A stretch of 38,382 nucleotides of DNA from Limnohabitans sp. Rim8 (GCA_945897795.1 CAMDFT010000024.1:1-38382); one strand, 5' to 3'; positions 7,336-19,782 are shown, counted from the first letter of the stretch. The notes: generated by a model from the letters alone, not told the origin. Translations and numbers: made by a program.

Positions 7336-7869
7336 ATGGAAATCAAGACACCTTCTGTGGTCGCACTGACCTGGACACTCAAAGACACCCTGGGCGAAGT
7401 TCTGGACACCCTGGACGAGCCCGTGGAATTCTTCATTGGCGGCCAAGACCTGCTGCCCAAGATCGAAGAAGCGCTGCAAGGCCACGAAAAGGGGGCCAAG
7501 GTCGACCTGCATCTGGAACCCGAAGACGCCTTTGGCGACTTCGATGAAAACCTGTTGTTTCTGGAGCCCCTGGCCCTCTTTCCCGAAGGTCTGGAACCCG
7601 GCCTCACGATCGAAGGCACCGCCCTGCCAGAGGGCTGCAACCCCGAAGCCCCGCGCAATGCGCTCTACACCGTGACCGAGATTTACCCCGAGCATGTAGT
7701 GCTGGACGCCAACCACCCGCTGTCGGGCATCGCGCTGCGCTTGCACCTGAAAGTCGAATCGGTGCGCGAACCCACCGAAGCCGAGGTCGGCAGCGGCAGC
7801 TGTGGCACAGGATTTTTCAAGATTGAAGTCGGCGACGAGGGCAGCCTGACGCCGCCCACGCTTCACTGA
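7336..7869 (+). CDS. FKBP-type peptidyl-prolyl isomerase, SlyD-like
   Basis: A 177-residue cytoplasmic prolyl isomerase/chaperone. An FKBP fold is interrupted by an inserted flap: VALTWTLKDTLGEVLDT, then EFFIGGQDLLPKIEEALQGHEKGAKVDLHLEPEDAFGDFDE, the characteristic PEDAFG(D/E) segment of SlyD, then the insert (EGTALPEGCNPEAPR, YTVTEIYPEHVVLDANHPLSG) and return to the FKBP fold with GIALRLHLKVESVREPTEAE. The His/Cys-rich metal-binding tail of E. coli SlyD is absent; only GSGSCGTG remains, so a role in nickel delivery is unlikely. No Shine-Dalgarno sequence precedes the ATG. Convergent with dut. Confidence 0.88.
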   Translation: MEIKTPSVVALTWTLKDTLGEVLDTLDEPVEFFIGGQDLLPKIEEALQGHEKGAKVDLHLEPEDAFGDFDENLLFLEPLALFPEGLEPGLTIEGTALPEGCNPEAPRNALYTVTEIYPEHVVLDANHPLSGIALRLHLKVESVREPTEAEVGSGSCGTGFFKIEVGDEGSLTPPTLH

Positions 7870-7898
7870 CCCCTCTTTAACAGCGCCCTGCGAGGCAC

Positions 7899-8348
7899 TT
7901 ATTTTTTGCCGGTCGAGCCGTAACCGCCTTCGCCGCGTTCGCTGGGTGCAGCAAATTCATTGACCACGTTGAACGTGGCTTGGACCACGGGCACGATCAC
8001 CATCTGAGCGATGCGCTCCATGGGTTCAATGGTGAAAGCCACGTCGCTGCGGTTCCAGGCGCTGATCATCAGCTGGCCTTGGTAATCGCTGTCAATCAAG
8101 CCCACCAAATTGCCCAGCACGATGCCGTGCTTGTGGCCCAAGCCAGAACGCGGCAGCAGCATGGCGGCGTAGCCGGGGTCTTTCAGATGCACTGCGATGC
8201 CCGTGGGGACCAATTGCCAGGCGTTGGGTTGCAAGGTCAAGGGTGCATCCAGACAGGCCCGCAAATCCAAACCCGCACTGCCCGATGTGGCATAAGCCGG
8301 CAATTGATCGGCCATGCGGATATCCATGATTTTGAGATCGATGTTCAT
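7899..8348 (-). CDS. dut: dUTP diphosphatase
   Basis: A 149-residue trimeric dUTPase that hydrolyses dUTP to dUMP, keeping uracil out of DNA and supplying dTMP synthesis. Conserved motifs are visible in order: motif 1 GSAGLDLRA, motif 2 [10 protein letters not shown], motif 3 [11 protein letters not shown] with the catalytic Asp, motif 4 (ERIAQMV) and the C-terminal lid motif 5 [10 protein letters not shown]. It lies downstream of coaBC on the same strand, as in many proteobacteria, but here the 107-base gap contains reiterated short motifs. Confidence 0.96.
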   Translation of the reverse strand: MNIDLKIMDIRMADQLPAYATSGSAGLDLRACLDAPLTLQPNAWQLVPTGIAVHLKDPGYAAMLLPRSGLGHKHGIVLGNLVGLIDSDYQGQLMISAWNRSDVAFTIEPMERIAQMVIVPVVQATFNVVNEFAAPSERGEGGYGSTGKK

Positions 8349-8353
8349 GTTTT

Positions 8354-8435
8354 GTTGAGCGTTGAAAGTTAAAAGTTGGAAGTTAGGCGTTGTCTTCAGG
8401 TTTTCTCTCTGATCGCTGAACGCCGAACGCTCAAC
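8354..8435. repeat. Reiterated AACGC/AACTT-type motifs between coaBC and dut
   Basis: A 10-bp inverted repeat GTTGAGCGTT (8354-8363) / AACGCTCAAC (8426-8435) encloses two short arrays: near-repeats of AAGTT (GAAAGTTAAAAGTTGGAAGTT) and of CGCTGAACGCCGAACGC. It reads as a simple-motif spacer inserted in an otherwise tight operon. Confidence 0.55.
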
Positions 8436-8455
8436 GCACGACCCTGAAAAATGGC

Positions 8456-9670
8456 CTAGCGAGTCAAGCGGGCCGCGATGTCGTCGATCAGCTGCACCGC
8501 CAACGCCTGCTTGCTGGCATAAGGCAACTCGCGCGCACCCGACGCATCCACCAGCAGCAAGGCGTTGTCATCCTGGCCAAAAGTGGCTGGACCAATGTTG
8601 CCCACCAGCAGCGGCACGCCTTTGCGCAGGCGCTTGGCCGTGGCATGGGCCAGCAGGTCGTGGCTTTCAGCAGCAAAACCGACGCAAAACAGCGCGCCCG
8701 TTTGAGCCGCAGCCGACTGGGCCACGGTCGCCAAGATGTCGGGGTTCTCAACAAAGCTCAACTGCGGCGTTTGGCCTGAGCCGTCTTTTTTGATTTTTTG
8801 GTCGGCCGAATTGGCCGGACGCCAGTCGGCCACCGCCGCCGTGGCGACAAACACGCCCTGATCTGGCACATGGGCCTGCACGGCTTGCAGCATGTCGTGG
8901 GCCGAGCGCACGTTCACCCGCTTGACCCCACGGGGCGTTTCCAAGCTTACCGGGCCTGCGATCAGGGTCACATCGGCTCCCGCCATGCGGGCCGCACGGG
9001 CAATGGCAAAGCCCATCTTGCCGCTCGACAAGTTGGTGATGCCGCGCACCGGATCAATGGCTTCGTAGGTGGGTCCGGCCGTCACCAACACCGACTTGCC
9101 CGCCAGCACCTTAGGGCTAAAAAACGCCTCCAGGTCATCCAAAATTTCTTCGGCTTCCAGCATGCGGCCGTCGCCCGTCTCGCCGCAGGCTTGGTCGCCC
9201 TGCCCCACGTCGAGCACATGGATGCCGTCGGCCTTGAGCTGCGCCACGTTGCGCTGCGTGGCGGGATTGGCCCACATTTCGCGGTTCATGGCCGGGGCCA
9301 CGATCAAAGGGACTTTGTCGATGGGGCGCGCCAGGCACATGAGGCTCAGCAGCTCGTCCGCACCACCGTGCAGCAGTTTGGCCATGAAGTCGGCACTGGC
9401 CGGTGCCACCACAATCGCATCGGCCTCTCGACTCAGGTTGATGTGCGCCATGTTGTTGGCCTCACGCGGGTCCCACTGAGAGGTGTAAACCGGCCGACCC
9501 GACAGGGCCTGCAGGGTGACTGCCGTCATGAAGTGCTCGGCCGCCTCGGTCATCACGACCTGCACCGTCACGCCCGCCTTGACCAAGGCGCGGCAGAGTT
9601 CTGCCGACTTGAAGGCCGCGATGCCGCCCGACAAGCCCAGAACGATGTGTTTTCCAGCCAATGTGCTCAT
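8456..9670 (-). CDS. coaBC: Bifunctional phosphopantothenoylcysteine decarboxylase / phosphopantothenate-cysteine ligase
   Basis: Two consecutive steps of coenzyme A synthesis in one 404-residue protein. The N-terminal flavoprotein decarboxylase (CoaC) shows [14 protein letters not shown], the active-site His76 in AHINLS, the PAMNREMW motif (126-133) and Cys162 in [10 protein letters not shown]. The C-terminal ligase (CoaB) begins near [21 protein letters not shown] and has the nucleotide-binding run [13 protein letters not shown] and the lysine-containing KIKKDG. The ATG at 9670 follows an untranslated region with no obvious -35/-10. Dut lies downstream on the same strand; a large inverted repeat separates coaBC from the divergent pyrG. 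Confidence 0.96.
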   Translation of the reverse strand: MSTLAGKHIVLGLSGGIAAFKSAELCRALVKAGVTVQVVMTEAAEHFMTAVTLQALSGRPVYTSQWDPREANNMAHINLSREADAIVVAPASADFMAKLLHGGADELLSLMCLARPIDKVPLIVAPAMNREMWANPATQRNVAQLKADGIHVLDVGQGDQACGETGDGRMLEAEEILDDLEAFFSPKVLAGKSVLVTAGPTYEAIDPVRGITNLSSGKMGFAIARAARMAGADVTLIAGPVSLETPRGVKRVNVRSAHDMLQAVQAHVPDQGVFVATAAVADWRPANSADQKIKKDGSGQTPQLSFVENPDILATVAQSAAAQTGALFCVGFAAESHDLLAHATAKRLRKGVPLLVGNIGPATFGQDDNALLLVDASGARELPYASKQALAVQLIDDIAARLTR

Positions 9671-9723
9671 GGCTGGTGAATGTAGCAGAGTAAAGCCAAG
9701 TGAACTCTATCAACGGCAACGCA

Positions 9724-11578
<1,855 letters not shown>

Positions 11579-11599
11579 ATCCCCACACAGGACACCTCC

Positions 11600-12454
11600 A
11601 TGAAACTTTGCGGATTTGACGTTGGCCTGCACCAGCCCTTCTTTTTGATCGCGGGCACCTGCTCGATCGAAGGCCTGGAGATGTCCATCGAGGTGGCGGG
11701 ACGCCTCAAAGAGGCTTGCTCGGCGCTGGGCATCCCGTTCATTTACAAAGGCTCGTTCGACAAAGCCAACCGCTCCTCAGGGAATACCCAGCGCGGCGTG
11801 GGCATCGATGCGGGCCTGAAAATTTTGGACGAGGTGCGCCGCCAAGTCGGTGTTCCGATCCTGACCGATGTGCACGACGAATCGCAAGTCAAAACCGTGG
11901 CCAGCGTGGTCGATGTGTTGCAAACCCCTGCGTTTTTGTGCCGTCAGACCGATTTCATCCGCGCCGTGGCGCAGTCGGGCAAGCCGGTCAACATCAAGAA
12001 AGGCCAGTTTTTGGCCCCTTGGGACATGAAGAACGTCATCGACAAGGCCCGCAGCGCAGCGCGCGAAGTCGGTCTGCCCGAAGACAACTTTCTGGCCTGC
12101 GAGCGCGGTGTGAGCTTTGGCTACAACAACCTGGTGGCCGACATGACGAGCCTGGCCGAAATGCGTAAAACTGGCGCTCCGGTGGTGTTTGACGTGACCC
12201 ACTCGGTGCAAAAACCGGGTGGCCAAGGCACCAGCAGCGGCGGTGCCCGAGACATGGTGCCGGTGCTGGCCCGTGCAGGCGTGGCGGTGGGCGTGGCAGG
12301 TCTTTTCATGGAAACCCACCCCAAGCCCGCAGAGGCTTGGTCCGATGGCCCGAACGCTGTGCCCTTGGGCAAAATGAAAGCCCTGCTCGAGACGCTGGTG
12401 CAGCTCGATGCCATCACCAAAAAGACCCCATTTTTAGAGGATGATTTTTCATGA
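11600..12454 (+). CDS. kdsA: 3-deoxy-8-phosphooctulonate synthase (KDO-8-P synthase)
   Basis: Joins phosphoenolpyruvate and arabinose 5-phosphate to make KDO-8-phosphate for the lipopolysaccharide inner core. The 284-residue TIM barrel shows IAGTCSIEG near the N-terminus, [44 protein letters not shown] and FDVTHSVQ. Cys21 in AGTCSIE occupies the metal-binding position of the metal-dependent class, where the non-metal E. coli enzyme has Asn. AGGAC before the ATG serves as ribosome-binding site. The stop overlaps the DUF1330 gene start by four bases. Confidence 0.96.
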   Translation: MKLCGFDVGLHQPFFLIAGTCSIEGLEMSIEVAGRLKEACSALGIPFIYKGSFDKANRSSGNTQRGVGIDAGLKILDEVRRQVGVPILTDVHDESQVKTVASVVDVLQTPAFLCRQTDFIRAVAQSGKPVNIKKGQFLAPWDMKNVIDKARSAAREVGLPEDNFLACERGVSFGYNNLVADMTSLAEMRKTGAPVVFDVTHSVQKPGGQGTSSGGARDMVPVLARAGVAVGVAGLFMETHPKPAEAWSDGPNAVPLGKMKALLETLVQLDAITKKTPFLEDDFS

Positions 12455-12738
12455 GCGCTTACGTCATTGCCCACGTTCAAGTCACCAACCCGGTGCAGTA
12501 CGAAGAGTACAAAAAATGGTCGACAGCCGCTATGAAAACCGCTGGTGCAGAAGTCTGCGTGCGCGGTGGCCAAGTGCAAGTGCTCGAAGGCGACTGGGCG
12601 CCCGAACGCATCGTCGTCCTGAAGTTTCCTTCTTTTGAAGCCGCCAAAGCTTTTTACGAACTGCCCGAATACCTGAAAGCCCGCGAAGCGCGCGAAGGCG
12701 CCGCCATCATGCGCATGGTGGCCGTCGAAGGCGTTTGA
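12451..12738 (+). CDS. DUF1330 family protein
   Basis: A 95-residue protein of the DUF1330 dimeric alpha/beta-barrel family (ferredoxin-like fold): [19 protein letters not shown], a central [32 protein letters not shown] and the ending [22 protein letters not shown], all typical. The biochemical role is unknown. The start overlaps the kdsA stop (ATGA), so translation is coupled; this placement between kdsA and eno recurs in related bacteria as far as I recall. Confidence 0.9.
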   Translation: MSAYVIAHVQVTNPVQYEEYKKWSTAAMKTAGAEVCVRGGQVQVLEGDWAPERIVVLKFPSFEAAKAFYELPEYLKAREAREGAAIMRMVAVEGV

Positions 12739-12776
12739 GCCCTAGGCTTTCAAGACCTGTTTTATTTTTAAATTGA

Positions 12777-14072
<1,296 letters not shown>

Positions 14073-14084
14073 AACAAGCCTGCC

Positions 14085-14360
14085 ATGGGCAACCGCCTGG
14101 TCCCGATCGTGCTGTTCGCCTTGCTGGCGATCGTGCAAGCTCAACTGTGGTTCGGCCCGGGTGGCCTGCCGCATGTGAGTGAGTTGCGCCAAGAGCTGGC
14201 GCAGCAAAAACAGGCCAACGAAGAAGCACGTCGCCGCATGGAGCAACTGAGCGCCGAAGTCAACGACCTCAAAGAAGGTCTGAACATGGTGGAAGAGCGG
14301 GCAAGACAGGAACTGGGCATGGTCAAGACCAACGAAATTTTCGTGCAGATCGCCAAATGA
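14085..14360 (+). CDS. ftsB: Cell division protein FtsB
   Basis: A 91-residue bitopic inner-membrane divisome protein that, in known systems, joins FtsL and FtsQ to control septal wall synthesis. A hydrophobic segment (LVPIVLFALLAIVQAQLWFG) is followed by a periplasmic coiled coil (about residues 28-70, LRQELAQQKQANEEARRRM onward) and the conserved end VEERARQELGMVKTNEIFVQI. Its position just after eno is the classic location. Confidence 0.93.
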   Translation: MGNRLVPIVLFALLAIVQAQLWFGPGGLPHVSELRQELAQQKQANEEARRRMEQLSAEVNDLKEGLNMVEERARQELGMVKTNEIFVQIAK

Positions 14361-14394
14361 ATCACCAGCCCACCGGGTGGATGCCAGCGGCGAC

Positions 14395-15075
14395 ATGAAC
14401 GCCCTTCGCGTGGCAATTGTGGGTGCTGAAAGCACCGGCAAAAGCTGGATCACAACGGCACTGGCGGATGTTTTGCGCGCACGCGGCCAAGCGGTGCACA
14501 CGGTGGACGAAGTGCTGCGCCACTGGTGCGACCGCGCAGGCCGGACCCCTCAGCGCCACGAGCAAATGGCCATTGCGCAACAACAAGCCGAGGCCGCGTA
14601 CCCCATGGCCCAGCAAGCGCCCAACACTTGGCTGTTGTCGGACACCACGCCCCTGATGACCGCCGTCTACAGCCATCTTCTGTTTGATGACGAAAGCCTC
14701 TACACCATGGCTTTGGCGCATCAGGCGCTTTACGACATCACCTTGGTGATGGGCCTGGATCTGCCTTGGGTGGCCGACGGCCTGCAACGCGATGGCCCCC
14801 AAGTGCGTGGCCCGGTCGACACCCTGGTGCGGCAAGCCCTGGAGCGCTCAAGCATGGCCTATCGGGTGGTGTATGGCCAAGGGCCACGGCGCTTGAACAA
14901 CGCCTTGCTGGCTCTGGGTTTGGCGGGCGAGGATGCATCCGCGCAACACATCCGTGAGCAAGGCCAGTTCGCGATCAACCAGGGCCGCAGCATTTGGCAA
15001 TGCAACGACTGCAGCGACCCCGCTTGCGAGCACAAGTTGTTCAGCCGACTTGTGGAGCAGCGCTCAGCGCCCTGA
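14395..15075 (+). CDS. NadR-like AAA family ATPase with Cys-rich C-terminus
   Basis: A 226-residue P-loop protein. The Walker A region is VAIVGAESTGKSWIT close to the N-terminus, as in the ribosylnicotinamide-kinase-like domain of NadR; a DTTP region (LLSDTTPLMTAVYS) fits Walker B. The C-terminus carries CNDCSDPACEH, a CxxC-x4-C-x-H pattern that could bind zinc or be redox active. The start at ATG 14395 places the P-loop in normal position; an in-frame GTG at 14377 adds six residues. It follows ftsB by 34 bases. The domain is recognisable but the substrate is not; I do not claim NAD metabolism. Confidence 0.8.
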   Translation: MNALRVAIVGAESTGKSWITTALADVLRARGQAVHTVDEVLRHWCDRAGRTPQRHEQMAIAQQQAEAAYPMAQQAPNTWLLSDTTPLMTAVYSHLLFDDESLYTMALAHQALYDITLVMGLDLPWVADGLQRDGPQVRGPVDTLVRQALERSSMAYRVVYGQGPRRLNNALLALGLAGEDASAQHIREQGQFAINQGRSIWQCNDCSDPACEHKLFSRLVEQRSAP

Positions 15076-15153
15076 CACCCAGCACCGAATTGGCAAGGGG
15101 CTTGGACTTGAGCGCCAAGGCAGTCCATCCGCGCCGAAAGAGTTCCTATCTGT

Positions 15154-16020
15154 TCACACCGATTCGATGAAATCGGTCACCCATTCCAACTGTTGCAGCA
15201 CATTCAGCGCAGGCGCATGACCGCAGCCTGGCACCTCAATGTGCTGAAGTAAACCGCGTGCGCCCGGACCCCGGCGACGCATCTCTTCAGCGGTTTTGGG
15301 CAATACCAAATCCGACGCCACCCCGCGCAGCAGCAGCACGGGCAGAGTCAGGGCGTCGTAATGCGGCCAGATCAGGTAATCGTTGGGGTGAGCCGTCAGC
15401 TGCACAGCCATGGCCGGGTCGTAATGGGGCGTGATGCGGCCATTGGGCAGGCGGCGCACCGAGGTCTCGGTCAGGCGACGCCATTGCGCATCACTGAGCC
15501 AACCGAAGGGCTGGTAGACCTGCCGCAAAAAAGCCTCCAGCTCGGTGACCGTGGCAAAACTTGGCGGGCTGCCCGCATAAGTTTTGATGCGCTCAATGGC
15601 AGCAAACGACAGCTCGGGCGCGTTGTCGTTCAGTGTCAAACTCAAAATTCGGTGCTTGAGCGTGGGCTCTGCCAGGCCTGCAGCGCACAGCGTGCCAATC
15701 GCCCCACCCATCGAAGTGCCCACCCAATGCACCGCCCGCAGTTGCAGGCCGTCCATCAGTTCACGCGCCAAGCGGGCGTAAAAAGCCAGGCAGTATTCGT
15801 TTTCAGGGTCGGTGCTCCACTGCGACAGACCGCGCCCCACCGTGTCGGGGCAAATTACGCGCCAGCCGCGTGCACTCAGATGCGCGGCCAGCTCGTCCAT
15901 GTCTCGGCCCGTGCGGGCCAAGCCGTGCCAGGCGATCACCGTACCTTTTTCGGCCTTGCCCCAATCGGTGTAATGGATTTCCAGCCCGGCGCATTGAACG
16001 TATTGTGAGGTGAAGCTCAT
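15154..16020 (-). CDS. Alpha/beta hydrolase
   Basis: A 288-residue alpha/beta-hydrolase-fold protein. The oxyanion HG motif is at 32-33 (WHGLARTG), the nucleophile elbow GTSMGG holds Ser103, and the catalytic His is His268 in GCGHAP; an acidic partner near VASDLVLP is likely. No signal peptide, so cytoplasmic. The start overlaps the livM stop by four bases (ATGA), making it the last gene of the transport operon. An attractive reading is that the importer brings in an ester, amide or cyclic compound that this enzyme opens, but the substrate is unknown. The other end converges with the NadR-like gene. Confidence 0.85.
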   Translation of the reverse strand: MSFTSQYVQCAGLEIHYTDWGKAEKGTVIAWHGLARTGRDMDELAAHLSARGWRVICPDTVGRGLSQWSTDPENEYCLAFYARLARELMDGLQLRAVHWVGTSMGGAIGTLCAAGLAEPTLKHRILSLTLNDNAPELSFAAIERIKTYAGSPPSFATVTELEAFLRQVYQPFGWLSDAQWRRLTETSVRRLPNGRITPHYDPAMAVQLTAHPNDYLIWPHYDALTLPVLLLRGVASDLVLPKTAEEMRRRGPGARGLLQHIEVPGCGHAPALNVLQQLEWVTDFIESV

Positions 16021-17120
16021 GGCGCCTCCTCAAGGCCTGACTTTTTGGACGACAGCTTCAAGGCAGCACGGGTGCGCAAGCGCCCCACCACGCCTGTGGG
16101 AAAGTAGTACACCGACAGCACAAACAACAAGCCCAGCCACAGCAACCAGCGGTCAGGCGACAACAAGGCCGACAGCAAAGGCCAGGCCGCAGCAGCCTCA
16201 CTGGCCAGGCGCAACAGGTCTTGCAAATAGCTTTGCGCCAACAAAAACAAGACCGAACCAATCGCCGCGCCATACACCGTGCCCATGCCGCCGATCACCA
16301 CGATCAAGAGCACGTCCATCATGATTTCAAAACTCAGCGAAGTGTCCGGTCCGTTGTAACGCAGCCAAAGCGCCAGCATGGCCCCGGCCACACAGGCAAA
16401 CAAGGCCGACAGCACGCTCGACAGCGTGCGGTACACCACCACCCGGTAACCAATCGCCTCTGCACGGAACTCGTTTTCGCGAATCGCTTGCAGCACTCGC
16501 CCAAAAGGCGAATTGACAATGCGCAGCATGGCCAGCAGCATGCCCAAAGCCAGCACAAACAACAGGTAATACGACAGCAAGCGCCCGTCAAGGGACACAC
16601 CCCAAAACGGCTCATCGCTGAACTCGGTGCCCGGCGACAAGAGTTCGGGCACCTTGAAACTCAAACCGTCTTCGCCCCCCGTGAAGTCCGACAACTGCGA
16701 GGCCAGCGTCTGGAAAGCCGCGGCCACAGCCAGCGTGATCATGGCGAAAAAAATCGCCCGCACCCTCAGCGAAAACAAGCCGATGAGCAGCGAGAAAACC
16801 AGTGTGATGCCCAGGGACAGCGCAAAACCCAAGCCAATGGCGCTCCAAGTTGGCCCCCAGGTGTTCGACGAGATCGCGATGCCATAGGCCCCAATGCCAA
16901 AGAACATGGTGTGGGCAAAACTCACGATGCCGGTGTAGCCCAGCAGCAAATCAAAGCCCACCACGAGCACCACAAAAATCAACACCTTGGCCGCCACCGA
17001 CAAGGCCTTGACCCCCGGAAACAAAAACGGCGCGAAGGCCAATCCCAACAAGATCAAGATCAGCACAGCTGAGAGCAAACGGCTGCGCGGCTGGTCGTTG
17101 GAAATCAAACGGTTCAACAT
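16017..17120 (-). CDS. ABC transporter permease, LivM type
   Basis: A 367-residue inner-membrane permease of the branched-chain amino acid (HAAT) importer family, with about ten hydrophobic segments. The signature region GYTGIVSFAHTMFFGIGAYG is typical of LivM, and IGGMGTVYGAAIGSVLF is the conserved EAA-like cytoplasmic loop. It lies 10 bases downstream of livH and overlaps the hydrolase gene by four bases. The substrate class is family-based only; HAAT systems also import urea, amides and aromatic acids. Confidence 0.92.
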   Translation of the reverse strand: MLNRLISNDQPRSRLLSAVLILILLGLAFAPFLFPGVKALSVAAKVLIFVVLVVGFDLLLGYTGIVSFAHTMFFGIGAYGIAISSNTWGPTWSAIGLGFALSLGITLVFSLLIGLFSLRVRAIFFAMITLAVAAAFQTLASQLSDFTGGEDGLSFKVPELLSPGTEFSDEPFWGVSLDGRLLSYYLLFVLALGMLLAMLRIVNSPFGRVLQAIRENEFRAEAIGYRVVVYRTLSSVLSALFACVAGAMLALWLRYNGPDTSLSFEIMMDVLLIVVIGGMGTVYGAAIGSVLFLLAQSYLQDLLRLASEAAAAWPLLSALLSPDRWLLWLGLLFVLSVYYFPTGVVGRLRTRAALKLSSKKSGLEEAP

Positions 17121-17130
17121 GCCCTGCCCT

Positions 17131-18117
17131 TCAACGGTTGGCCACGGGGTAGACCCCCTGCGGCCGCCACAGCAAGATTGCCGCCATCAACGCAATGTTG
17201 GAAAACAACGCGACCTTGGGTGCCAAAAAGCCGGTGTAGTTGGCCATCAGGCCCACCAGCAATGCACCGATCAAGGCCCCGCCCGTAGAGCCCAACCCGC
17301 CAATGATGATGACGATGAAAATCAGCACGTTGACCTGCGCACCCATTTGCGGCACCACGTTTTGCTGGTACAGGCCCCACATCACGCCGCCCAGGCCGGC
17401 CAGCGCACTGCCCACCACAAACACGCCCACAAACAGGCGTTGAATGCGGTAGCCCAGCGACTCGACCATCTCGCGGTCCTGAACGCCTGCACGGATCAAC
17501 AGGCCAATCTTGGTGCGTCCGAGCACCCACATCTGCAGCGCCAACACCGCCAAACCCACCACCACCGCCAGCAATCGGTATTTTTCAATCGCGGCGTCGC
17601 CCCACAGCACCGAGCCACGCATGGCCTCGGGCAAAGGCAAAGCGATCTGCAGCGGCCCCCAGATCACCTTGATGAGTTCCTCGCCAATGATCATGCCGCC
17701 CATGGTGATGAGGATTTGCTTGAGGTGCTGACCGTAAACGGGCCGCACGATGAAGCGTTCAAACGCCAGCCCCACGGCCGCAGCAACGGCCATGGCGATC
17801 AGCATCGCGGGCAGCACCGCCACCATGTTGCGCCACCACTCGCCCGAGCCGGTCCAGTCGCCCATGGCCCCCAGCACGCTGGTGGCCACAAAAGCACCCA
17901 GGGCAATGAACAGACCATGGCCAAAGTTCAGCACATCCATCAGGCCAAACACCAGCGTCAAGCCCGAAGCCATGATGAAGATGATCATGCCCATGGCCAG
18001 ACCCGCCACTGTGAGCGTGAGCCAGGTCGAGCCCGAACCAATCAAGGGAAACGCCAGCAAGGCCAGCACCGGCACCAGCAGCAAAGGACGGATGTCCACG
18101 TCTTGAAATAGTTTCAT
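17131..18117 (-). CDS. ABC transporter permease, LivH type
   Basis: A 328-residue inner-membrane permease, partner of the LivM-type subunit. Diagnostic segments are FGLMDVLNFGHGLFIALGAF near the N-terminus and IIIGGLGSTGGALIGALLVG in the cytoplasmic loop that contacts the ATPases. About eight to nine membrane spans. Its ATG overlaps the livF stop (ATGA), so translation is coupled within the operon. Confidence 0.93.
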   Translation of the reverse strand: MKLFQDVDIRPLLLVPVLALLAFPLIGSGSTWLTLTVAGLAMGMIIFIMASGLTLVFGLMDVLNFGHGLFIALGAFVATSVLGAMGDWTGSGEWWRNMVAVLPAMLIAMAVAAAVGLAFERFIVRPVYGQHLKQILITMGGMIIGEELIKVIWGPLQIALPLPEAMRGSVLWGDAAIEKYRLLAVVVGLAVLALQMWVLGRTKIGLLIRAGVQDREMVESLGYRIQRLFVGVFVVGSALAGLGGVMWGLYQQNVVPQMGAQVNVLIFIVIIIGGLGSTGGALIGALLVGLMANYTGFLAPKVALFSNIALMAAILLWRPQGVYPVANR

Positions 18118-18839
18118 AAAGCCAGCCCCAACAAGGATTGCTGCAAGGCCGTGTCCTCGACCAGCGCCTGCATGCGCCCCGCATGCACCACTCGGCCGTT
18201 GTCCATCACTGCCACGGTATCGCCCAACTGCTGGGCAAAGTGGATGTTTTGCTCCACCAGCAAAATCGTCACGCCACTGGCCTTAAGTTGCTGAAACGCC
18301 TCGATCATGTTCTGAATGATGGCCGGAGCCAGGCCCTTGCTCGGCTCGTCAATGATCAGCAAATCACGCGGCTCCACAATCGCCCGCGCCACGGCCAACA
18401 TCTGTTTTTGTCCGCCAGAGAGCTTGCCCGCCGGGTGCTTCCAGAACTTCTCCACGGGTGGAAAAAGTTTGAAAATCCACTGAAGCCGCGCTTCGTCCAT
18501 CTGCGCCGCATGCTGGGCACTGCGGGCGGCCAAAAGCATATTTTCCTTCACCGACAGGTCCGAGAAGATGCCCATGTTTTCGGGCACATAAGCGATGTTC
18601 TTTTGCGCTATGGCGGGCGTGTTGAGCAGCGTGATGTCTTCACCACCAAAGGTGATGCGCCCTTGAGAGGCTTGCCACAAGCCCATGATGGTGCGCAGCG
18701 TGGTGGTCTTGCCCGCGCCGTTGCGGCCCAACAGCAAAGTCAGCTCACCACGCGGTACGACCAAGTCCACCCCATGCAGGATGTGGTAAGCCCCGATGTG
18801 CGTGTGCACGCCTTCGAGGGTCAACAACGTATCGCTCAT
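18114..18839 (-). CDS. ABC transporter ATP-binding protein, LivF type
   Basis: A 241-residue cytoplasmic ATPase. Walker A GRNGAGKTT, Q-loop region, ABC signature LSGGQKQM, Walker B LLIIDEPSKGLAP and a switch His in LLVEQNIHFA are all intact. The short C-terminus and the PSKGLAP sequence are typical of LivF rather than LivG. It overlaps both neighbours by four bases. Confidence 0.95.
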   Translation of the reverse strand: MSDTLLTLEGVHTHIGAYHILHGVDLVVPRGELTLLLGRNGAGKTTTLRTIMGLWQASQGRITFGGEDITLLNTPAIAQKNIAYVPENMGIFSDLSVKENMLLAARSAQHAAQMDEARLQWIFKLFPPVEKFWKHPAGKLSGGQKQMLAVARAIVEPRDLLIIDEPSKGLAPAIIQNMIEAFQQLKASGVTILLVEQNIHFAQQLGDTVAVMDNGRVVHAGRMQALVEDTALQQSLLGLAL

Positions 18840-19600
18840 GCACCCACCTTCGCTTTGCCCAGGTAAACCTCTTGCACGATGGGCGATGCAATCACCTCAC
18901 CCGGCTCGCCATCGGCCACCAGCGTGCCGTTGTGCAGCACGATGATGCGGTCGGCCAACTCGCGCACCACGTCCATCTTGTGCTCCACCAGCAAGATGGT
19001 TTTGGTTTTGTCTTTTTTCAGCTGACGAATCAAATCGAGGATCACGGGCGCTTCGTCGTGGCTCATGCCGGCTGTGGGCTCGTCGAACATGTAGACCGCC
19101 GGTTCAAGCGCCATGAGCAGCGCCACTTCGAGCTTGCGCTGGTCACCATGCGGCAGGCTGGCCACCGGGGCGTCCTGCTGCGCGCTCATCGACACGGATT
19201 GCAAAATTTCCAGCGCCCGGTTCGTGAGCTGCGCATGGTCGCTCCAAATGCTCCACAGGTTCAGGCCCCGGCGGTGCGCACCCTCTTTCGTGGCCTGAAC
19301 AGCCAGGCGCACGTTCTCCAGCACCGACAGGTTTGGGAATAAATTGGTGAGCTGAAACGCCCTGCCCAAACCAGCGCGGGTGCGCGCCGAAGCGCTGAGG
19401 CCCGTCAGCTCACAGCCGTTCAGATGCACCGAGCCGGTGGTGGCAGGCAGCTGGCCAGAGATCAGGTTGAAGTAGGTCGTTTTACCCGCGCCATTGGGGC
19501 CAACGATGGCGGTCAGTGTGCCGGGTTCAAAGCGGCATGACACCGCATTCACGGCCACATGACCGCCAAACCGGACCGTCAGGTTTTGGGTTTCAAGCAT
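18836..19600 (-). CDS. ABC transporter ATP-binding protein, LivG type
   Basis: A 254-residue ATPase with Walker A GPNGAGKTT, Walker B VYMFDEPTAGMS and the LivG-specific ending VIASPIVQEVYLGKA. The ABC signature is LPHGDQRKLE, a variant of the usual LSYGEQR, still with the central Gly. The His switch is in LLVEHKMD. It starts 200 bases after the binding-protein gene; that gap holds an inverted repeat. Confidence 0.94.
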   Translation of the reverse strand: MLETQNLTVRFGGHVAVNAVSCRFEPGTLTAIVGPNGAGKTTYFNLISGQLPATTGSVHLNGCELTGLSASARTRAGLGRAFQLTNLFPNLSVLENVRLAVQATKEGAHRRGLNLWSIWSDHAQLTNRALEILQSVSMSAQQDAPVASLPHGDQRKLEVALLMALEPAVYMFDEPTAGMSHDEAPVILDLIRQLKKDKTKTILLVEHKMDVVRELADRIIVLHNGTLVADGEPGEVIASPIVQEVYLGKAKVGA

Positions 19601-19688
19601 GCGTTCAATTCAAAAGGGGGCGAACCCGCAAGTGGGATAGAAAAGTTATTGAAAAGATGCATACGTCGACGCTCAAGCGCCGACCCGA

Positions 19689-19782
19689 TGGATTGCCACG
19701 TCGCTGCGCTCCTCGCAATGACGTCGGGTGTCCCTGCGGCATCCCCCATTTCCGTCATCGCGAGCGAAGCGTGGCGATCCAG
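19689..19782. repeat. Inverted pair of interspersed-type repeats between the binding-protein gene and livG
   Basis: Left arm 19689-19723 (contains GATTGCCACGTCGCTGCGCT) and right arm 19753-19782 (contains CGAGCGAAGCGTGGCGATCC) are imperfect reverse complements separated by about 30 bases. The arm sequence resembles a dispersed palindromic repeat I recall from many bacterial genomes. It sits inside an operon, between the highly expressed binding protein and the membrane components. Confidence 0.75.

Noticed and set aside
7249..7866. Upstream extension of the roxA frame to 579 residues
   Set aside because: The added part lies antisense to the SlyD-like gene, and E. coli YcfD length (373) fits the start at 7248.
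16987..18111. 374-residue plus-strand frame opposite livH
   Set aside because: His/Gln-rich shadow of a permease gene; it has no ribosome site or family features.
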